From NCBI GenBank assembly GCA_020852865.1, contig JADYZZ010000083.1:1-43976 (forward strand): a stretch of DNA of 43,976 nt, given 5' to 3'. The notes beneath the pieces were generated by a model, which did not search any database, was not told where the DNA came from, and saw only the letters and a list, made by a program, of their open reading frames with translations. Position numbers and translations under genes: made by a program. This DNA is from Rubrivivax sp. (GTDB lineage: Bacteria; Pseudomonadota; Gammaproteobacteria; Burkholderiales; Burkholderiaceae_C). This document shows positions 32,420-40,493 of this stretch, piece after piece (within the stretch, counting starts at the first letter, position 1; each line of letters opens with the position of its first letter).

Positions 32420-35191
32420 TCAGAGCGCCTTCAGCAGCGCTCGCACCTCGGCCTGGCGCGCGTATCGGTCGCCCATGGCGACCAGCGGCTCGAGCGTCTT
32501 CTTCGCCTCGGCCGCCTTGCCGGCACGGATCTGCAGGCGCGCCAGGTTCAGCTTGAGGTTGGGGTCCTGCGGTGCCGCTTCGACGGCGCGCTGCCGGGTT
32601 GCGAGCGCCTGGGCCAGCTTGCCTGAAGCGGCCTGGATCGTGGCCAGGGTGTCGAGCAGCGGTGCGCGGTTGGGCAGCAGCGCGTTGGCGCGCTCGGCCA
32701 TCTCCAGCGCGCCGGGCTTGGACTGCTTGTGCAGCAGCCAGGCGACGTTGTTGAGCGCCAGCGCGTTGTTCGGCTGCTCGACGAGCGCCGCGCGGTAGTG
32801 CGATTCGGCCGCGGCGAGGTCGCCGCGGTTGGTTGCCAGGTCGCCGAGGTAGAAGCGGAATGCGGCGTCGTTCGGGCGCTGCCGTTCCCACTCGGCGGCC
32901 AACCGCTCGGCATCGGCCGCGCGATCGGACGCGAGGTACGCGGCGTGCAGCTTGAGCGCCGCCTCGCTGGCGCGGCTCAGGTCGAGCGCCTTGCGGTAGG
33001 CCGCGATGGCCGCCGGCCAGTTCTTGCGCTGCGCCTCGATGTCGCCGGCCACCGCCCAGCCCAGGCCGCTCCTGGGATCGCGCTGCTGCATCTGCTGCGC
33101 CAGCGCCAGCGCGTCCTGCGGCCGGTTGTCGGCCAGAGCCAGCATCGCCAGCGCCTGGCGCGCCTGCTGCAACCCGGGTTCGAGCTCGAGGGCCTTGTTC
33201 AGCGCGCCGGCCGCACCCGCGCGGTCGTTGGCCTGCGCCAGCGCCTGCGCCAGCTCGAGTTGCGCCATCGCGCTGTGCGGCTGCTGCGCGACGATCCGGC
33301 GCAGGGTCGACACCGCCTGCTGCACTTGTCCGGCGGCGAGCTGGGCCCGGCCCAGCGCCTGGGCGATGGCCGGGTCGTTGGGCAGCACCGCTGCAGCGGC
33401 CTGGGCAGCGTTGAGCGCGGCGGCCCGGTCGCCGCGTTGCAGATGGCGCGCGATCAGCGCCATGTGGAGCTGGGCGTCGCGCGGGTTCGCACGCAGGGCC
33501 TGCGCCAGCCGCTCCACCGCATCGGCCGGCAGCGCACCGCTGGCCGAGGGGATCTGCACCAGCAGCAGCGTGGCCTGGCCGTGGCCGGGCGCCGCCCTGA
33601 GGTAGTCCTCGACGCGCTGGCGCGCCCGGGCGGGGTTGCCTTCGGCCACGTCCAGCGACGCCAGCGCGGCCAGTGCCGGGAAGTACTTGGCGTCCTTGGC
33701 GCGTGCCGCCTCGAAGCTGGCGCGCGCACCGGCCGCGTCGTGCAGCGAGATCAGCACCTGACCGCGCAGCTGTTCGGGCAGCGGCTGGCCGGGCATCTTC
33801 GCGCGCAGCGCATCGGCCGCTGCCAGCGCCGCCTTGAAGTCGCCCGCGGCGACCTGCGCGCTCAGCAGCGCCAGGGCCGAGCGTGGCCCCGGGTCGCCTG
33901 CGACCATGGTCTGCAGCTCCTTGACGGCGATGTCGGCGCGTCCGGCGTCGGCCATGGCCAGCGCCGCGCTGGTACGCACGCGGCTGTCGTCCGGGGCCAG
34001 CTCGGCAGCGCGCTTGAACGCGGCATCGGCTTCGCGCGCCTTGCCGAGCTGGAGATACGCCTCGCCCGCGATCACCAGGCTGGCGGCATCGGCCGTCTTG
34101 CCTGCGAGCAGCGGCGCCAGTTCCGTCAGGGCCCTGTCGGGGCGTGCGCTGCGCAGCAGGCTGCGCGCCAGGATCTGGCGTGCCAGCACTAGGCCGGGCA
34201 CGGTGGCGAGCGCACGCGCGGCGAAGTCCTGCGCCTGCAGGTCGTGGCCGAGCCGGTATTCGGTCGCTGCGGCCAGCTCGAGCGCGCGGTAGTGGTTGGG
34301 TGCGAGCCCGAGCAGGGCATCGGTCAGTTCGCGGCTGCGTGCGTACTGCCCGTCGACATAGGCGAACTGCGCGTCGAAGTAGATCGTTTCGGGGTGGTTC
34401 GGCGCGATCTTCCTCAGCTTGTCGAACTCCTGCCGGGCCTCCTTGGCCTGGCCCTGGCGGAAGAGGATCGTCACGACTTCGGCCTGCGCCGGAACGAAGC
34501 CCGGCCGCGCCTGCAGCACCTTGCGGTGCGCGGCAAGGGCCCCGGCAGCGTCCTGTTTGCCCAGCCACAGCAGGTAGCCCCGGGCGACGCCGGCGTCGGC
34601 GTTGTCGGGGTCCTTTGCCAGCAATGCGTCGAGCGCGCGCAGCGCCGCGTCGACGTCGCCGTCGTGCGCGCGCATGCGTGCCTGCACGATCACCGCGGCC
34701 GGATACAGCGGCTGCGCGCGCAGCGCGGCGTCGATCTCCCGGTAGGCCTGTTCGCTCTGGCCCTGCTGCGAAAACGCCGCCGCGACCCAGGTCTTGAGTT
34801 CGGCCTGGGCACCCGCTTCGGCCAGCGTCGTGCTGCCGTAGGCGCCGGTCACCTTGGCCGGCTGGCCCAGCAGCAGCAGCGTCTTGGCCAGGGCCGGCAG
34901 CACCTGCTCGGGCGGCGCGCCGCGCTCGAGCGCGCGCCTGAGTTCCACTTCGGCGGCCACCGGGTCGCCGCTGTCGAGCAGTGCCTGGCCGAGCAGCGCG
35001 CGCGTCCTGGGCGACGCGGAGTCCTTGCTCAAGGCGCGCTTGAGTTCCACCACCGCGGCCGCTGCGTCGCCCCGGGCCAGATAGCGGCGCGCCGAGGCGA
35101 GCAGCTTGTCCTTGGAGTCGTCGGCGCACCCGGTGGCGACGGCACCGAGCAGGATCACGACGAGCAGTCTCGCGGCAGTCCTTGCGTGCAT
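32420..35191 (-). CDS. prsT: PEP-CTERM system TPR lipoprotein PrsT
   Basis: A 923-residue outer-envelope lipoprotein made almost wholly of TPR repeats. The lipobox is at residues 17-22 (AVATGC, Cys22) after MHARTAARLLVVILLG. More than 20 helical repeats follow (for example DAAAAVVELKRALSKDSAS, AEVELRRALERG, AALVEQPNNALALNNVAWLL). Size and organisation fit the PrsT family, which accompanies exosortase/PEP-CTERM systems and exopolysaccharide loci. Exact role is unknown; TPRs suggest a scaffold. The start was chosen for the signal peptide and GAAGG 6 bases upstream. It is divergent from the VWA PEP-CTERM gene. A GCCGCGCC-GTG-GGCGCGGC hairpin lies just beyond its end (32383-32401). Confidence 0.9.
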   Translation of the reverse strand: MHARTAARLLVVILLGAVATGCADDSKDKLLASARRYLARGDAAAAVVELKRALSKDSASPRTRALLGQALLDSGDPVAAEVELRRALERGAPPEQVLPALAKTLLLLGQPAKVTGAYGSTTLAEAGAQAELKTWVAAAFSQQGQSEQAYREIDAALRAQPLYPAAVIVQARMRAHDGDVDAALRALDALLAKDPDNADAGVARGYLLWLGKQDAAGALAAHRKVLQARPGFVPAQAEVVTILFRQGQAKEARQEFDKLRKIAPNHPETIYFDAQFAYVDGQYARSRELTDALLGLAPNHYRALELAAATEYRLGHDLQAQDFAARALATVPGLVLARQILARSLLRSARPDRALTELAPLLAGKTADAASLVIAGEAYLQLGKAREADAAFKRAAELAPDDSRVRTSAALAMADAGRADIAVKELQTMVAGDPGPRSALALLSAQVAAGDFKAALAAADALRAKMPGQPLPEQLRGQVLISLHDAAGARASFEAARAKDAKYFPALAALASLDVAEGNPARARQRVEDYLRAAPGHGQATLLLVQIPSASGALPADAVERLAQALRANPRDAQLHMALIARHLQRGDRAAALNAAQAAAAVLPNDPAIAQALGRAQLAAGQVQQAVSTLRRIVAQQPHSAMAQLELAQALAQANDRAGAAGALNKALELEPGLQQARQALAMLALADNRPQDALALAQQMQQRDPRSGLGWAVAGDIEAQRKNWPAAIAAYRKALDLSRASEAALKLHAAYLASDRAADAERLAAEWERQRPNDAAFRFYLGDLATNRGDLAAAESHYRAALVEQPNNALALNNVAWLLHKQSKPGALEMAERANALLPNRAPLLDTLATIQAASGKLAQALATRQRAVEAAPQDPNLKLNLARLQIRAGKAAEAKKTLEPLVAMGDRYARQAEVRALLKAL

Positions 35192-35290
35192 GGGCGCCTT
35201 CGCTTCGGTCGGATGAAACCCGCACGATAGCCGCGCGTCGGGCCGCTGCGCCCGGGGCTGCCCGATCGAGCTGCCAAGTAGTTGTCGCCC

Positions 35291-35312
35291 GTGCCCGGCG
35301 TGCACCGGGCAC
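35291..35312. promoter_or_regulatory. Inverted repeat, candidate activator site upstream of the sigma-54 promoter
   Basis: GTGCCCGG-CGTGCA-CCGGGCAC has perfect 8-base arms. Its centre lies about 92 bases upstream of the -24 element at 35392, the usual distance for an enhancer-binding protein such as PrsR. Between them TAGTGGCTTGATT (35361-35373) resembles an IHF site on the minus strand (AATCAA-N4-CTA). It could instead be a hairpin of the prsT leader. Confidence 0.4.
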
Positions 35313-35391
35313 TGTCGGGAAATTTCACAGTGCGCCGGCGCTGCGCCACGACGATGTTCGTAGTGGCTTGATTTTGTGCGGTTTTTGTCTT

Positions 35392-35407
35392 TGGCACGGA
35401 CGCTGCT
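35392..35407 (+). promoter_or_regulatory. Sigma-54 promoter of the VWA PEP-CTERM gene
   Basis: TGGCACG (35392-35398), GACG, CTGCT (35403-35407). The -24 element is a perfect match and the -12 element matches four of five, with GG and GC ten bases apart. Start would be near 35418, 46 bases before the ATG. Sigma-54 control fits the PrsK/PrsR two-component system known for PEP-CTERM genes. Confidence 0.8.
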
Positions 35408-35463
35408 TAGGCCATTGCGGTGGCTGTTACGGTCCGTGAACGTAGTCAACAAAGGAGTGAGGA

Positions 35464-36264
35464 ATGAAGGTTATTCGTAAGCATGTCCTGTCGCTCGCGG
35501 CCGCTTGCGCGGTGGGGCTCGGTGCGCTCGGCGCCGCTCCGGCGCAGGCCGAAATCGTGCAACTCGGCTTCATCCTCGACAGCTCGGGCAGCATCGGATC
35601 GGGCGGCTGGGGCATCATGAAGAACGGCCTGGCCAACGCCATGGATGTGCTTCTGACCGGCGCCGACACCTACGAGGTGACGGTCGTGTCGTTCTCTGAC
35701 GTTGCCCAGACCGTGCTGGCGCCGACCATCGTCAGCGCGGGGAACCTCGCGTCGGTGAAGAGCACCATCACGGGCGCCAGCTTTCTCAACGACTGGACCA
35801 ACTACGACGCCGCCTTCACGCTCATGAAGACGCAGCTGATGAGCTCGACGAACTACAGCGTCGGCGGCAAGAGCTACGTGAACTTCGCGACCGACGGCGA
35901 GCCGAATCTGTGCAACGCGGGGCATGGAAACGACGGATACGTTTGCGGCAAGAACGCACGCGATGCGCTGGTCGCGGCCGGCATCGACAACATCAGCATC
36001 GAGGGCATCGGTGTGAGCAGTACGGCTGCGACGTTCCTGAAGAACGGCATCTGCTACCCAGGCCCGTGCGACGACACGATTCCCTTCAACTTCCCGACCC
36101 AGGGCTTCTACATCGCCGTGAACAACCCGCAGGGTTATGCCGATGCCATCGCCAACAAGGTGCGCATCGTGACCAACCAGGTTCCCGAGCCCGCGTCGCT
36201 GGCGCTGGTGGGTCTGGCGCTGCTGGGCGCGGGCGTGGCGCGCCGCGCGGCCAGGAAGGCCTGA
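35464..36264 (+). CDS. PEP-CTERM protein with von Willebrand factor A domain
   Basis: A 266-residue exported protein: signal peptide (MKVIRKHVLSLAAACAVGLG, cleavage near AQA), then a VWA domain. The MIDAS motif DSSGS (Asp39, Ser41, Ser43) opens the domain, with WTNYDAAFTLMKTQL and VNFATDGEPNLC as later metal-site loops. The C-terminal sorting tail is VPEPASLALVGLALLGAGVA then RRAARKA. VWA domains bind metal and protein partners, so a surface adhesion or matrix role is likely (inference). A strong AAAGGAG lies before the ATG. The upstream region is unusually AT-rich and carries a sigma-54 promoter. A terminator follows at 36332. Confidence 0.95.
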   Translation: MKVIRKHVLSLAAACAVGLGALGAAPAQAEIVQLGFILDSSGSIGSGGWGIMKNGLANAMDVLLTGADTYEVTVVSFSDVAQTVLAPTIVSAGNLASVKSTITGASFLNDWTNYDAAFTLMKTQLMSSTNYSVGGKSYVNFATDGEPNLCNAGHGNDGYVCGKNARDALVAAGIDNISIEGIGVSSTAATFLKNGICYPGPCDDTIPFNFPTQGFYIAVNNPQGYADAIANKVRIVTNQVPEPASLALVGLALLGAGVARRAARKA

Positions 36265-36331
36265 GCAGTCGCCGGTTGCGCTTGCCGGCGGGGGGCGCGC
36301 GGAAGCGCAACGGCCCCGCCGAATCCGAAGC

Positions 36332-36353
36332 AGGGCCGACGGACGTCGGCCCT
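36332..36353 (+). terminator. Intrinsic terminator of the VWA PEP-CTERM gene
   Basis: AGGGCCGAC-GGAC-GTCGGCCCT forms a perfect 9-base-pair stem with a four-base loop, followed by CATTCTTTC, a weak T-rich tail. It lies 68 bases after the stop codon. Confidence 0.75.
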
Positions 36354-36610
36354 CATTCTTTCGGGCATTCGGAATCGGCGTGGCCGGGCAGAAGCCAGCC
36401 GGGCGTCCGGTCGTCTCCAAGAACGCCATCGCGGCGATCGCCACCATCATGGCCGGCGCGTTGCTGTCCGAGCGGGTGCGCATGCGGGCGCGGTTCTTCG
36501 CCGCGCTGTTCGACCCGGACTGCTGGGCGGTACCGTGCCGATCATTCGCCGCTCGATCGGCTTGGCCGGCAAGCGCACCGGCGAGGCGATCGAGCTGATC
36601 GGGGCCCCGG
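36354..36610. other. Stretch between two terminators, possible decayed gene
   Basis: No intact gene is seen. On the plus strand one frame reads VVSKNAIAAIATIMAGALL and, after a frame change, VPIIRRSIGLAGKRTGEAIE. Both look more protein-like than the surrounding shadow frames, suggesting a frameshifted remnant. I do not recognise it. Confidence 0.25.
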
Positions 36611-36618
36611 CAAGAAGA

Positions 36619-36642
36619 CAGGGGCGCCGCGTGGCGCCCCTG
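36619..36642 (-). terminator. Intrinsic terminator of the metalloprotease operon
   Basis: Read leftward, CAGGGGCGCC-ACGC-GGCGCCCCTG is a perfect 10-base-pair stem with a four-base loop, followed by TCTTCTTG. It lies 37 bases after the stop codon at 36680 and closes the three-gene operon running from 39377. Confidence 0.8.
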
Positions 36643-36679
36643 CATTGCCCGCACCGCGCTGGCCGCGGCGCGGACGGCC

Positions 36680-38122
36680 TCACCAGCCGATGTCCTGCAG
36701 CAGCGGGAAGCTGAGGTCGTTGGGCGGCGTGACTTCGTGCGTCAGGTCGCCGTTGATGGAGGGCTCCATCAGCTGGTTCGGGAAGGCGCTCACGTCGAAG
36801 TGCGACACCGACGATCCGCCTTGGTACGGATTCGGCGCATACATCAGCATGCGCCCGGCCGGGTCGGCGCCGGCGCGCACCGCCATGTTCAGGCCCAGGT
36901 TGGCGAACAGGCCCGAGCGCGTGCGCGAGCGTGTCGCCAGCGCGGCCTTCAGCGTGGCGCCGTCGGCCTGCGTGATGCGCACCGCGGGGATCACGATCGT
37001 CGCATCGGTGCCGCCCAGACCGGGCGGCGGCGAGCCGGCCGCGTTGTCGGCGATGATGACGCCGAGCGCGCCCGCTACCTGCGCGTTCTTCACCTTGACC
37101 GTGAAGCCGCAGGTGCCGCGATCGATGAGCGCGATCTTGCCCATCACGGCGGCCTTGTTGGCGGCGTTGAGTGCTTCGCAGGCGAGCAACTGGTTGGAGC
37201 CTGCGGCACCGGTGAGCGGCATGACTTCGCCCGTCACTCCGGGGCTGCCGAGCGCAGGCCCGAACGACGCCGTGCCGACGGCATAGACGCCGGCCACGCT
37301 GGCCGGCGTGGAGACGGTGAGCAGCGGCGTGCCGGCCTGCAGCACGCCGCCCAGTGCCGTGTTGACCGTGCTCCCCGCCCAGACGAGCTTGCCGTTCTTC
37401 AGCGACGAGGCCGCGCGCTCGGCGTCGCTCATGTCCTTCCAGAGCTTGCCGCTGGTGCTGTCGGTCAAGTACCAGTCCCAGACGCTCGGAAAGCCGGAGA
37501 TCTGTGCTCCGGTGCTGCCGTTGGTGTAGGTCTGGAAGCCCAGGCCATGCGCGAACTCATGCGTCAGCACCGTCACCAGGTCGATGTTGCTGCCGTGGTT
37601 GCCGTCCAGGCCCAGGTACCAGAAGGTGCCGGTCAGGCAGCCCGCGTTGCCGAGGTTGACGTTGAAGCGCGCGCGCAGGTCGGCGGTACTCGGATCGGGG
37701 TCGGCGCCGTAGAGCTTGCTCGTCTGCGCCTTGCCGTACCAGGTGCCGCCGTGCGGTGCGCCGGTGAAGTCGCGATAGACCTGCGTGGCGCCGGCGCTGC
37801 CCAGCACCGCCGAGCTTGCGTTGCAGCTCAGCGCCTCCCAGGTGGCGAGCACGCGGATCGTGACGCTGCTGGTGAGCGTCGCGCCCCATTTGCTCGCCGC
37901 CGCCTGGAAGGCATTGAGGCGCTGCGCACCGAGGGTCAGGCCGGCATTGCCGCCGACCGGCGCGACGGGGGTGGCGTCGTTGAAGCCGACCCCGGCCGGA
38001 TCGCCGTTGACGATGGTGATCGTCGCCGCAGCCCCGGCGGCGGCCGAAACCGCGAGCGCTGCCGCAGCGACGCCGGCACGCAGGGCGTGCGGGCCGATCT
38101 TCGACCGAGCGAGCGCCGTCAT
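36680..38122 (-). CDS. Secreted zinc metalloprotease with inserted PA domain
   Basis: A 480-residue exported protein. Signal peptide: hydrophobic ALRAGVAAAALAVSAAAGAA. The zinc motif HEFAHGLGF (His188, Glu189, His192) belongs to a metzincin-like HExxHGxGF class. A PA (protease-associated) domain occupies about residues 270-410 (AALIDRGTCGFTVKVKN-like, AGALGVIIADNAAG, VIPAVRITQADG). The protein then returns to the catalytic fold with SVSHFDVSAFPNQLMEPSIN, where the Met of LMEP may be the Met-turn. No PEP-CTERM tail. AAGGAGGAG precedes the ATG, which overlaps the upstream gene's stop (ATGA). Substrate unknown. It shares its operon with a PEP-CTERM protein. Confidence 0.88.
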   Translation of the reverse strand: MTALARSKIGPHALRAGVAAAALAVSAAAGAAATITIVNGDPAGVGFNDATPVAPVGGNAGLTLGAQRLNAFQAAASKWGATLTSSVTIRVLATWEALSCNASSAVLGSAGATQVYRDFTGAPHGGTWYGKAQTSKLYGADPDPSTADLRARFNVNLGNAGCLTGTFWYLGLDGNHGSNIDLVTVLTHEFAHGLGFQTYTNGSTGAQISGFPSVWDWYLTDSTSGKLWKDMSDAERAASSLKNGKLVWAGSTVNTALGGVLQAGTPLLTVSTPASVAGVYAVGTASFGPALGSPGVTGEVMPLTGAAGSNQLLACEALNAANKAAVMGKIALIDRGTCGFTVKVKNAQVAGALGVIIADNAAGSPPPGLGGTDATIVIPAVRITQADGATLKAALATRSRTRSGLFANLGLNMAVRAGADPAGRMLMYAPNPYQGGSSVSHFDVSAFPNQLMEPSINGDLTHEVTPPNDLSFPLLQDIGW

Positions 38123-38628
38123 TTCGTCTCCTCCTTGCGCGCGGGCCCGGCGGCGGCTGCCGGCTGTGCGAGCGTGTGGGCGACTTCGTCGCCCGGCACG
38201 CAGGCCGGGTCGAGCGCGCCGTGGGCGCCGCGCCGCACGACGTAGTTCATCATGTGCGAGTCGTCGAGCGTCATGCCGATGGCGCCGCCCGGGCCGTAGA
38301 TCGTCTGCGGCTTGGCAGCGCGCGCCGCCCGGGCGGGCGCCGCGCCGGAAGCCGCTTGCAGCGCAGCAGCCTGATCGGCCGTCGGCGTGGTCAGTTTGCC
38401 GGTGGCCGGATCGATGTAGGCCGTGAAGCCGCCGCGCCCCTCGGCCGCGACGGCCTGACTGCCCGCGCGCTCGGCTGCCGGCGCCTTGGTCACGTTCACA
38501 TGGGGGAAGACCATGACGCCCTTGCCGGCCGGATCGGCGCCGCCGGCCTGTGCCGCGCAGGCCGCGACGGCCGCGCCGACGGCCCAGAGCCAGCCGACCG
38601 GACGCCGATTGCGAGAGTGATGACGCAT
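38119..38628 (-). CDS. Secreted protein of unknown function between PEP-CTERM and protease genes
   Basis: A 169-residue protein with a signal peptide (RRPVGWLWAVGAAVAACAA, cleavage near AQA). Notable segments are FTAYIDPATGKLTTPTADQA, an Ala-rich linker, and IGMTLDDSHMMNYVVRRGAH. The FTAYIDPATGKL stretch looks like a conserved small domain, but I cannot name it with confidence. AGGAGGAG precedes the ATG at 38628. It lies 29 bases after the PEP-CTERM gene and overlaps the metalloprotease start by four bases, so all three are one operon. It might be a partner or inhibitor of the protease (inference only). Confidence 0.8.
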   Translation of the reverse strand: MRHHSRNRRPVGWLWAVGAAVAACAAQAGGADPAGKGVMVFPHVNVTKAPAAERAGSQAVAAEGRGGFTAYIDPATGKLTTPTADQAAALQAASGAAPARAARAAKPQTIYGPGGAIGMTLDDSHMMNYVVRRGAHGALDPACVPGDEVAHTLAQPAAAAGPARKEETK

Positions 38629-38657
38629 GTGCTTGCTCCTCCTGCGTTTGGGGTAAG

Positions 38658-39377
38658 TCAGAGGGCCGCGGTCGCGTCCTGGTCGATGACGCAAGGCGAG
38701 CGCTGCGCTGTGCGGCGCCGCCGAGCCGCGAGCCCGATCGCGCCGAGCCCCACGACCAGGAAGGCCGCGGACGCCGGCTCGGGAACGACGGCCACGGTGT
38801 CGATTCCGACATAGTTGCCGGCGAGCGAGTTGTCCGCAATCGTGTAGCGGAAGGCGATGCGGCCGCTGCCGCTCGGCAAAGCCACGCTCTTGGCGAGCCA
38901 GCCCGCATCGGCCCCCTGGCTGTCGAAGGTGGAGAGCAGTTGCGTGAAGTCGCCCACGCTCGCTGCCGTGCTGCCGACGTCGGTGCTGGCGCCGCTGGAA
39001 CTCCAGCGCACCTCGACGGTGTCGGGCCAGCCGTCACCCGCGGCACGCACCATGAACTGGAGCGTCATGCCCGATCCGAGCGTGAGCTCCGGGGTGATCA
39101 GCCAGTTGCTGATCGCGCCGCCTGCTGCGGCGTTCTCGAAATTCGCTCCGATGTAGGAATCCGCAGCACCGGATGCCGCGCCGAACACGGCGGGGTTGCC
39201 CTGGAACCAGCCGGTCGTGCCCGCAGGCGCGCTCCGGTTGACGAGGAACCAGCCGTTGCCCGACAGGGTGCCGATGTCATCGAAGCCTTCAGACAACAGG
39301 GCCGGGGCCGCCACGGCAAGCGCGGCAGACGAGGCGGCGGCGGCGGCGACGCCGATCAGGAATTGGCTGAACTTCAT
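38658..39377 (-). CDS. PEP-CTERM protein with choice-of-anchor J-like domain
   Basis: A 239-residue exported protein. Signal peptide MKFSQFLIGVAAAAASSAAL then AVAAP. The body is a jelly-roll-like domain of the choice-of-anchor J/cleaved adhesin type: LSEGFDDIGTLSGNGWFLVN, WFQGNPAVFG, DSYIGANFENAA, NWLITPELTLGSGMTLQFMV. The sorting tail VVPEPASAAFLVVGLGAIGL then AARRRR is complete, but 17 further residues (ending CVIDQDATAAL) follow, longer than usual. GGAG precedes the ATG at 39377. It is the first gene of the operon with 38119 and 36680. Confidence 0.92.
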   Translation of the reverse strand: MKFSQFLIGVAAAAASSAALAVAAPALLSEGFDDIGTLSGNGWFLVNRSAPAGTTGWFQGNPAVFGAASGAADSYIGANFENAAAGGAISNWLITPELTLGSGMTLQFMVRAAGDGWPDTVEVRWSSSGASTDVGSTAASVGDFTQLLSTFDSQGADAGWLAKSVALPSGSGRIAFRYTIADNSLAGNYVGIDTVAVVPEPASAAFLVVGLGAIGLAARRRRTAQRSPCVIDQDATAAL

Positions 39378-39700
39378 CGGGGCTCCTGCGTGTGGATGGG
39401 CTCGGACCGGACTCGTCGTCGGGCCGGCACGCGGCAACCGCGCGCGAGCGCGTTCACATTGCGTCACACTACGAGGGACTTCGAAGCAGCGCAACCCTCC
39501 GATTTCAGGGGTGGGTTTACCCGAGGCGTGGTGCTCGCGGCGACACCGCGCGATGGCGCGGCCTGGCTTGCCGTTGCGCGGTGAGGGGCGCGACCCGACG
39601 GGCGCCCGCCGTACCTTAGGACGCAGCGACAGGGCGACCGCAGCCGCGCGCCGCGGCGCGCGGCTGCGGCGCTTCGCGCGCCGCGGCGGCGCGCGGCCGA
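39378..39700. other. Intergenic region upstream of the PEP-CTERM operon
   Basis: No gene is seen in these 323 bases. It should hold the promoter of the leftward PEP-CTERM operon, but I found neither a clear sigma-70 nor a correctly spaced sigma-54 site. The right part contains the palindrome at 39638-39669. Confidence 0.4.
39638..39669. repeat. Perfect 32-bp palindrome
   Basis: CCGCAGCCGCGCGCCG and its exact reverse complement abut without a spacer. In RNA it would form a 14-15 bp, nearly all G/C hairpin. It lies 32 bases beyond the phasin stop codon and has no T-run, so it may protect the phasin mRNA 3' end or act as a Rho-assisted terminator. Confidence 0.8.
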
Positions 39701-40327
39701 TCAGGCCTGCTCGCTCGCGGCGCTGCGGCGCGCGCCCTTCTTGGCAGCGGCGCGCGGCTTGGCGACGGCGCCCGCGGCCTTGCGCGCGCCGCGCTTGACG
39801 CGGCTCACTTCGGCAGCAGCGCGGCGGCCGCCCTTGGCGGCGGCGCCGCGAACGGCGCGGCGCACCGGATGCGCGCCGGCGGCGTCGGCGAGGGCTTGCG
39901 CGGCTTCGGCCGCCTTGCCGGACACCTGCAGCGCCAGCTGCGCGGCCGGCAGCGACAGCCGCGCGGCGGCGGCCAGCCCTTCGGCGACGAACGGGGTCTT
40001 CACCTCGGCCGTGAGGTCGGCGAAGCGCTCGATCTGCGCCGTGGTGAAGCGGTTGCCGCGCTCGAGCGAGGCGGTCGCGACCTTCTCGATCTGCCGGATG
40101 CCCTGCGTCACGCGCTGGCTGGCGCCGTCGCGCCAGGCGTCGATGCGCTGCACCGGCGCGGGGGCGAAGCCGGCCGCGCGCGCCAGCACCTGCTGCTGCA
40201 GCGCGTGGTCGACGGCTGCGGCCGCGCGTCGGCTGCCGGCGCCGGTGGCGACCACCATCTGGGTGGCGACGACCTGCCAGTTGGCCATCGTCTGCAGCGT
40301 GACTCGGCTGAGGGTGGGGGTGCTCAT
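39701..40327 (-). CDS. Phasin family protein with basic histone-H1-like tail
   Basis: A 208-residue protein. Residues about 1-135 are helical and phasin-like (TLQTMANWQVVATQMVVAT, RFTTAQIERFADLTAEVKTP). The last 70 residues are Ala/Lys/Arg-rich (KRGARKAAGAVAKPRAAAKK), like histone H1-type tails. Phasins coat polyhydroxyalkanoate granules; a DNA-binding tail could link granules to the nucleoid, as PhaM does in Ralstonia (analogy, not shown). AGGAG precedes the ATG. The gene is divergent from the ArgH-like gene across a short region with direct repeats. Confidence 0.85.
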   Translation of the reverse strand: MSTPTLSRVTLQTMANWQVVATQMVVATGAGSRRAAAAVDHALQQQVLARAAGFAPAPVQRIDAWRDGASQRVTQGIRQIEKVATASLERGNRFTTAQIERFADLTAEVKTPFVAEGLAAAARLSLPAAQLALQVSGKAAEAAQALADAAGAHPVRRAVRGAAAKGGRRAAAEVSRVKRGARKAAGAVAKPRAAAKKGARRSAASEQA

Positions 40328-40392
40328 GATTCGTTTGCTCCTGTGCGTGCGGTTGATGCGTGGATGACGATCGGCAGTATCGCGGCGGCCCT

Positions 40393-40434
40393 CTAGAGAG
40401 CGAAACCGAGAAGCGGCCCGGCGCCTAGAGAGTG
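40393..40434. repeat. Direct repeats CTAGAGAG in a divergent promoter region
   Basis: CTAGAGAGCG (40393-40402) and CTAGAGAGTG (40425-40434) have starts 32 bases apart, about three helical turns. The second is part of a GAGAG-TG-CTCTC dyad. They lie 66 bases upstream of the phasin start, between two divergent genes, and are candidate regulator sites. CTAG is rare in such genomes, which makes the pair notable. Confidence 0.5.
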
Positions 40435-40493
40435 CTCTCCAGCGCGGCTATCCTCATGCCGGTGCGGCCCGCGCAGGGCAGCGAGAGGACGGG

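Noticed and set aside
39478..39503. Minus-strand GGAGGGTTGCGCTGCTT before the choice-of-anchor PEP-CTERM gene
   Set aside because: The -12 part resembles the site at 35392, but the GG lies one base off and the -24 consensus is otherwise absent.
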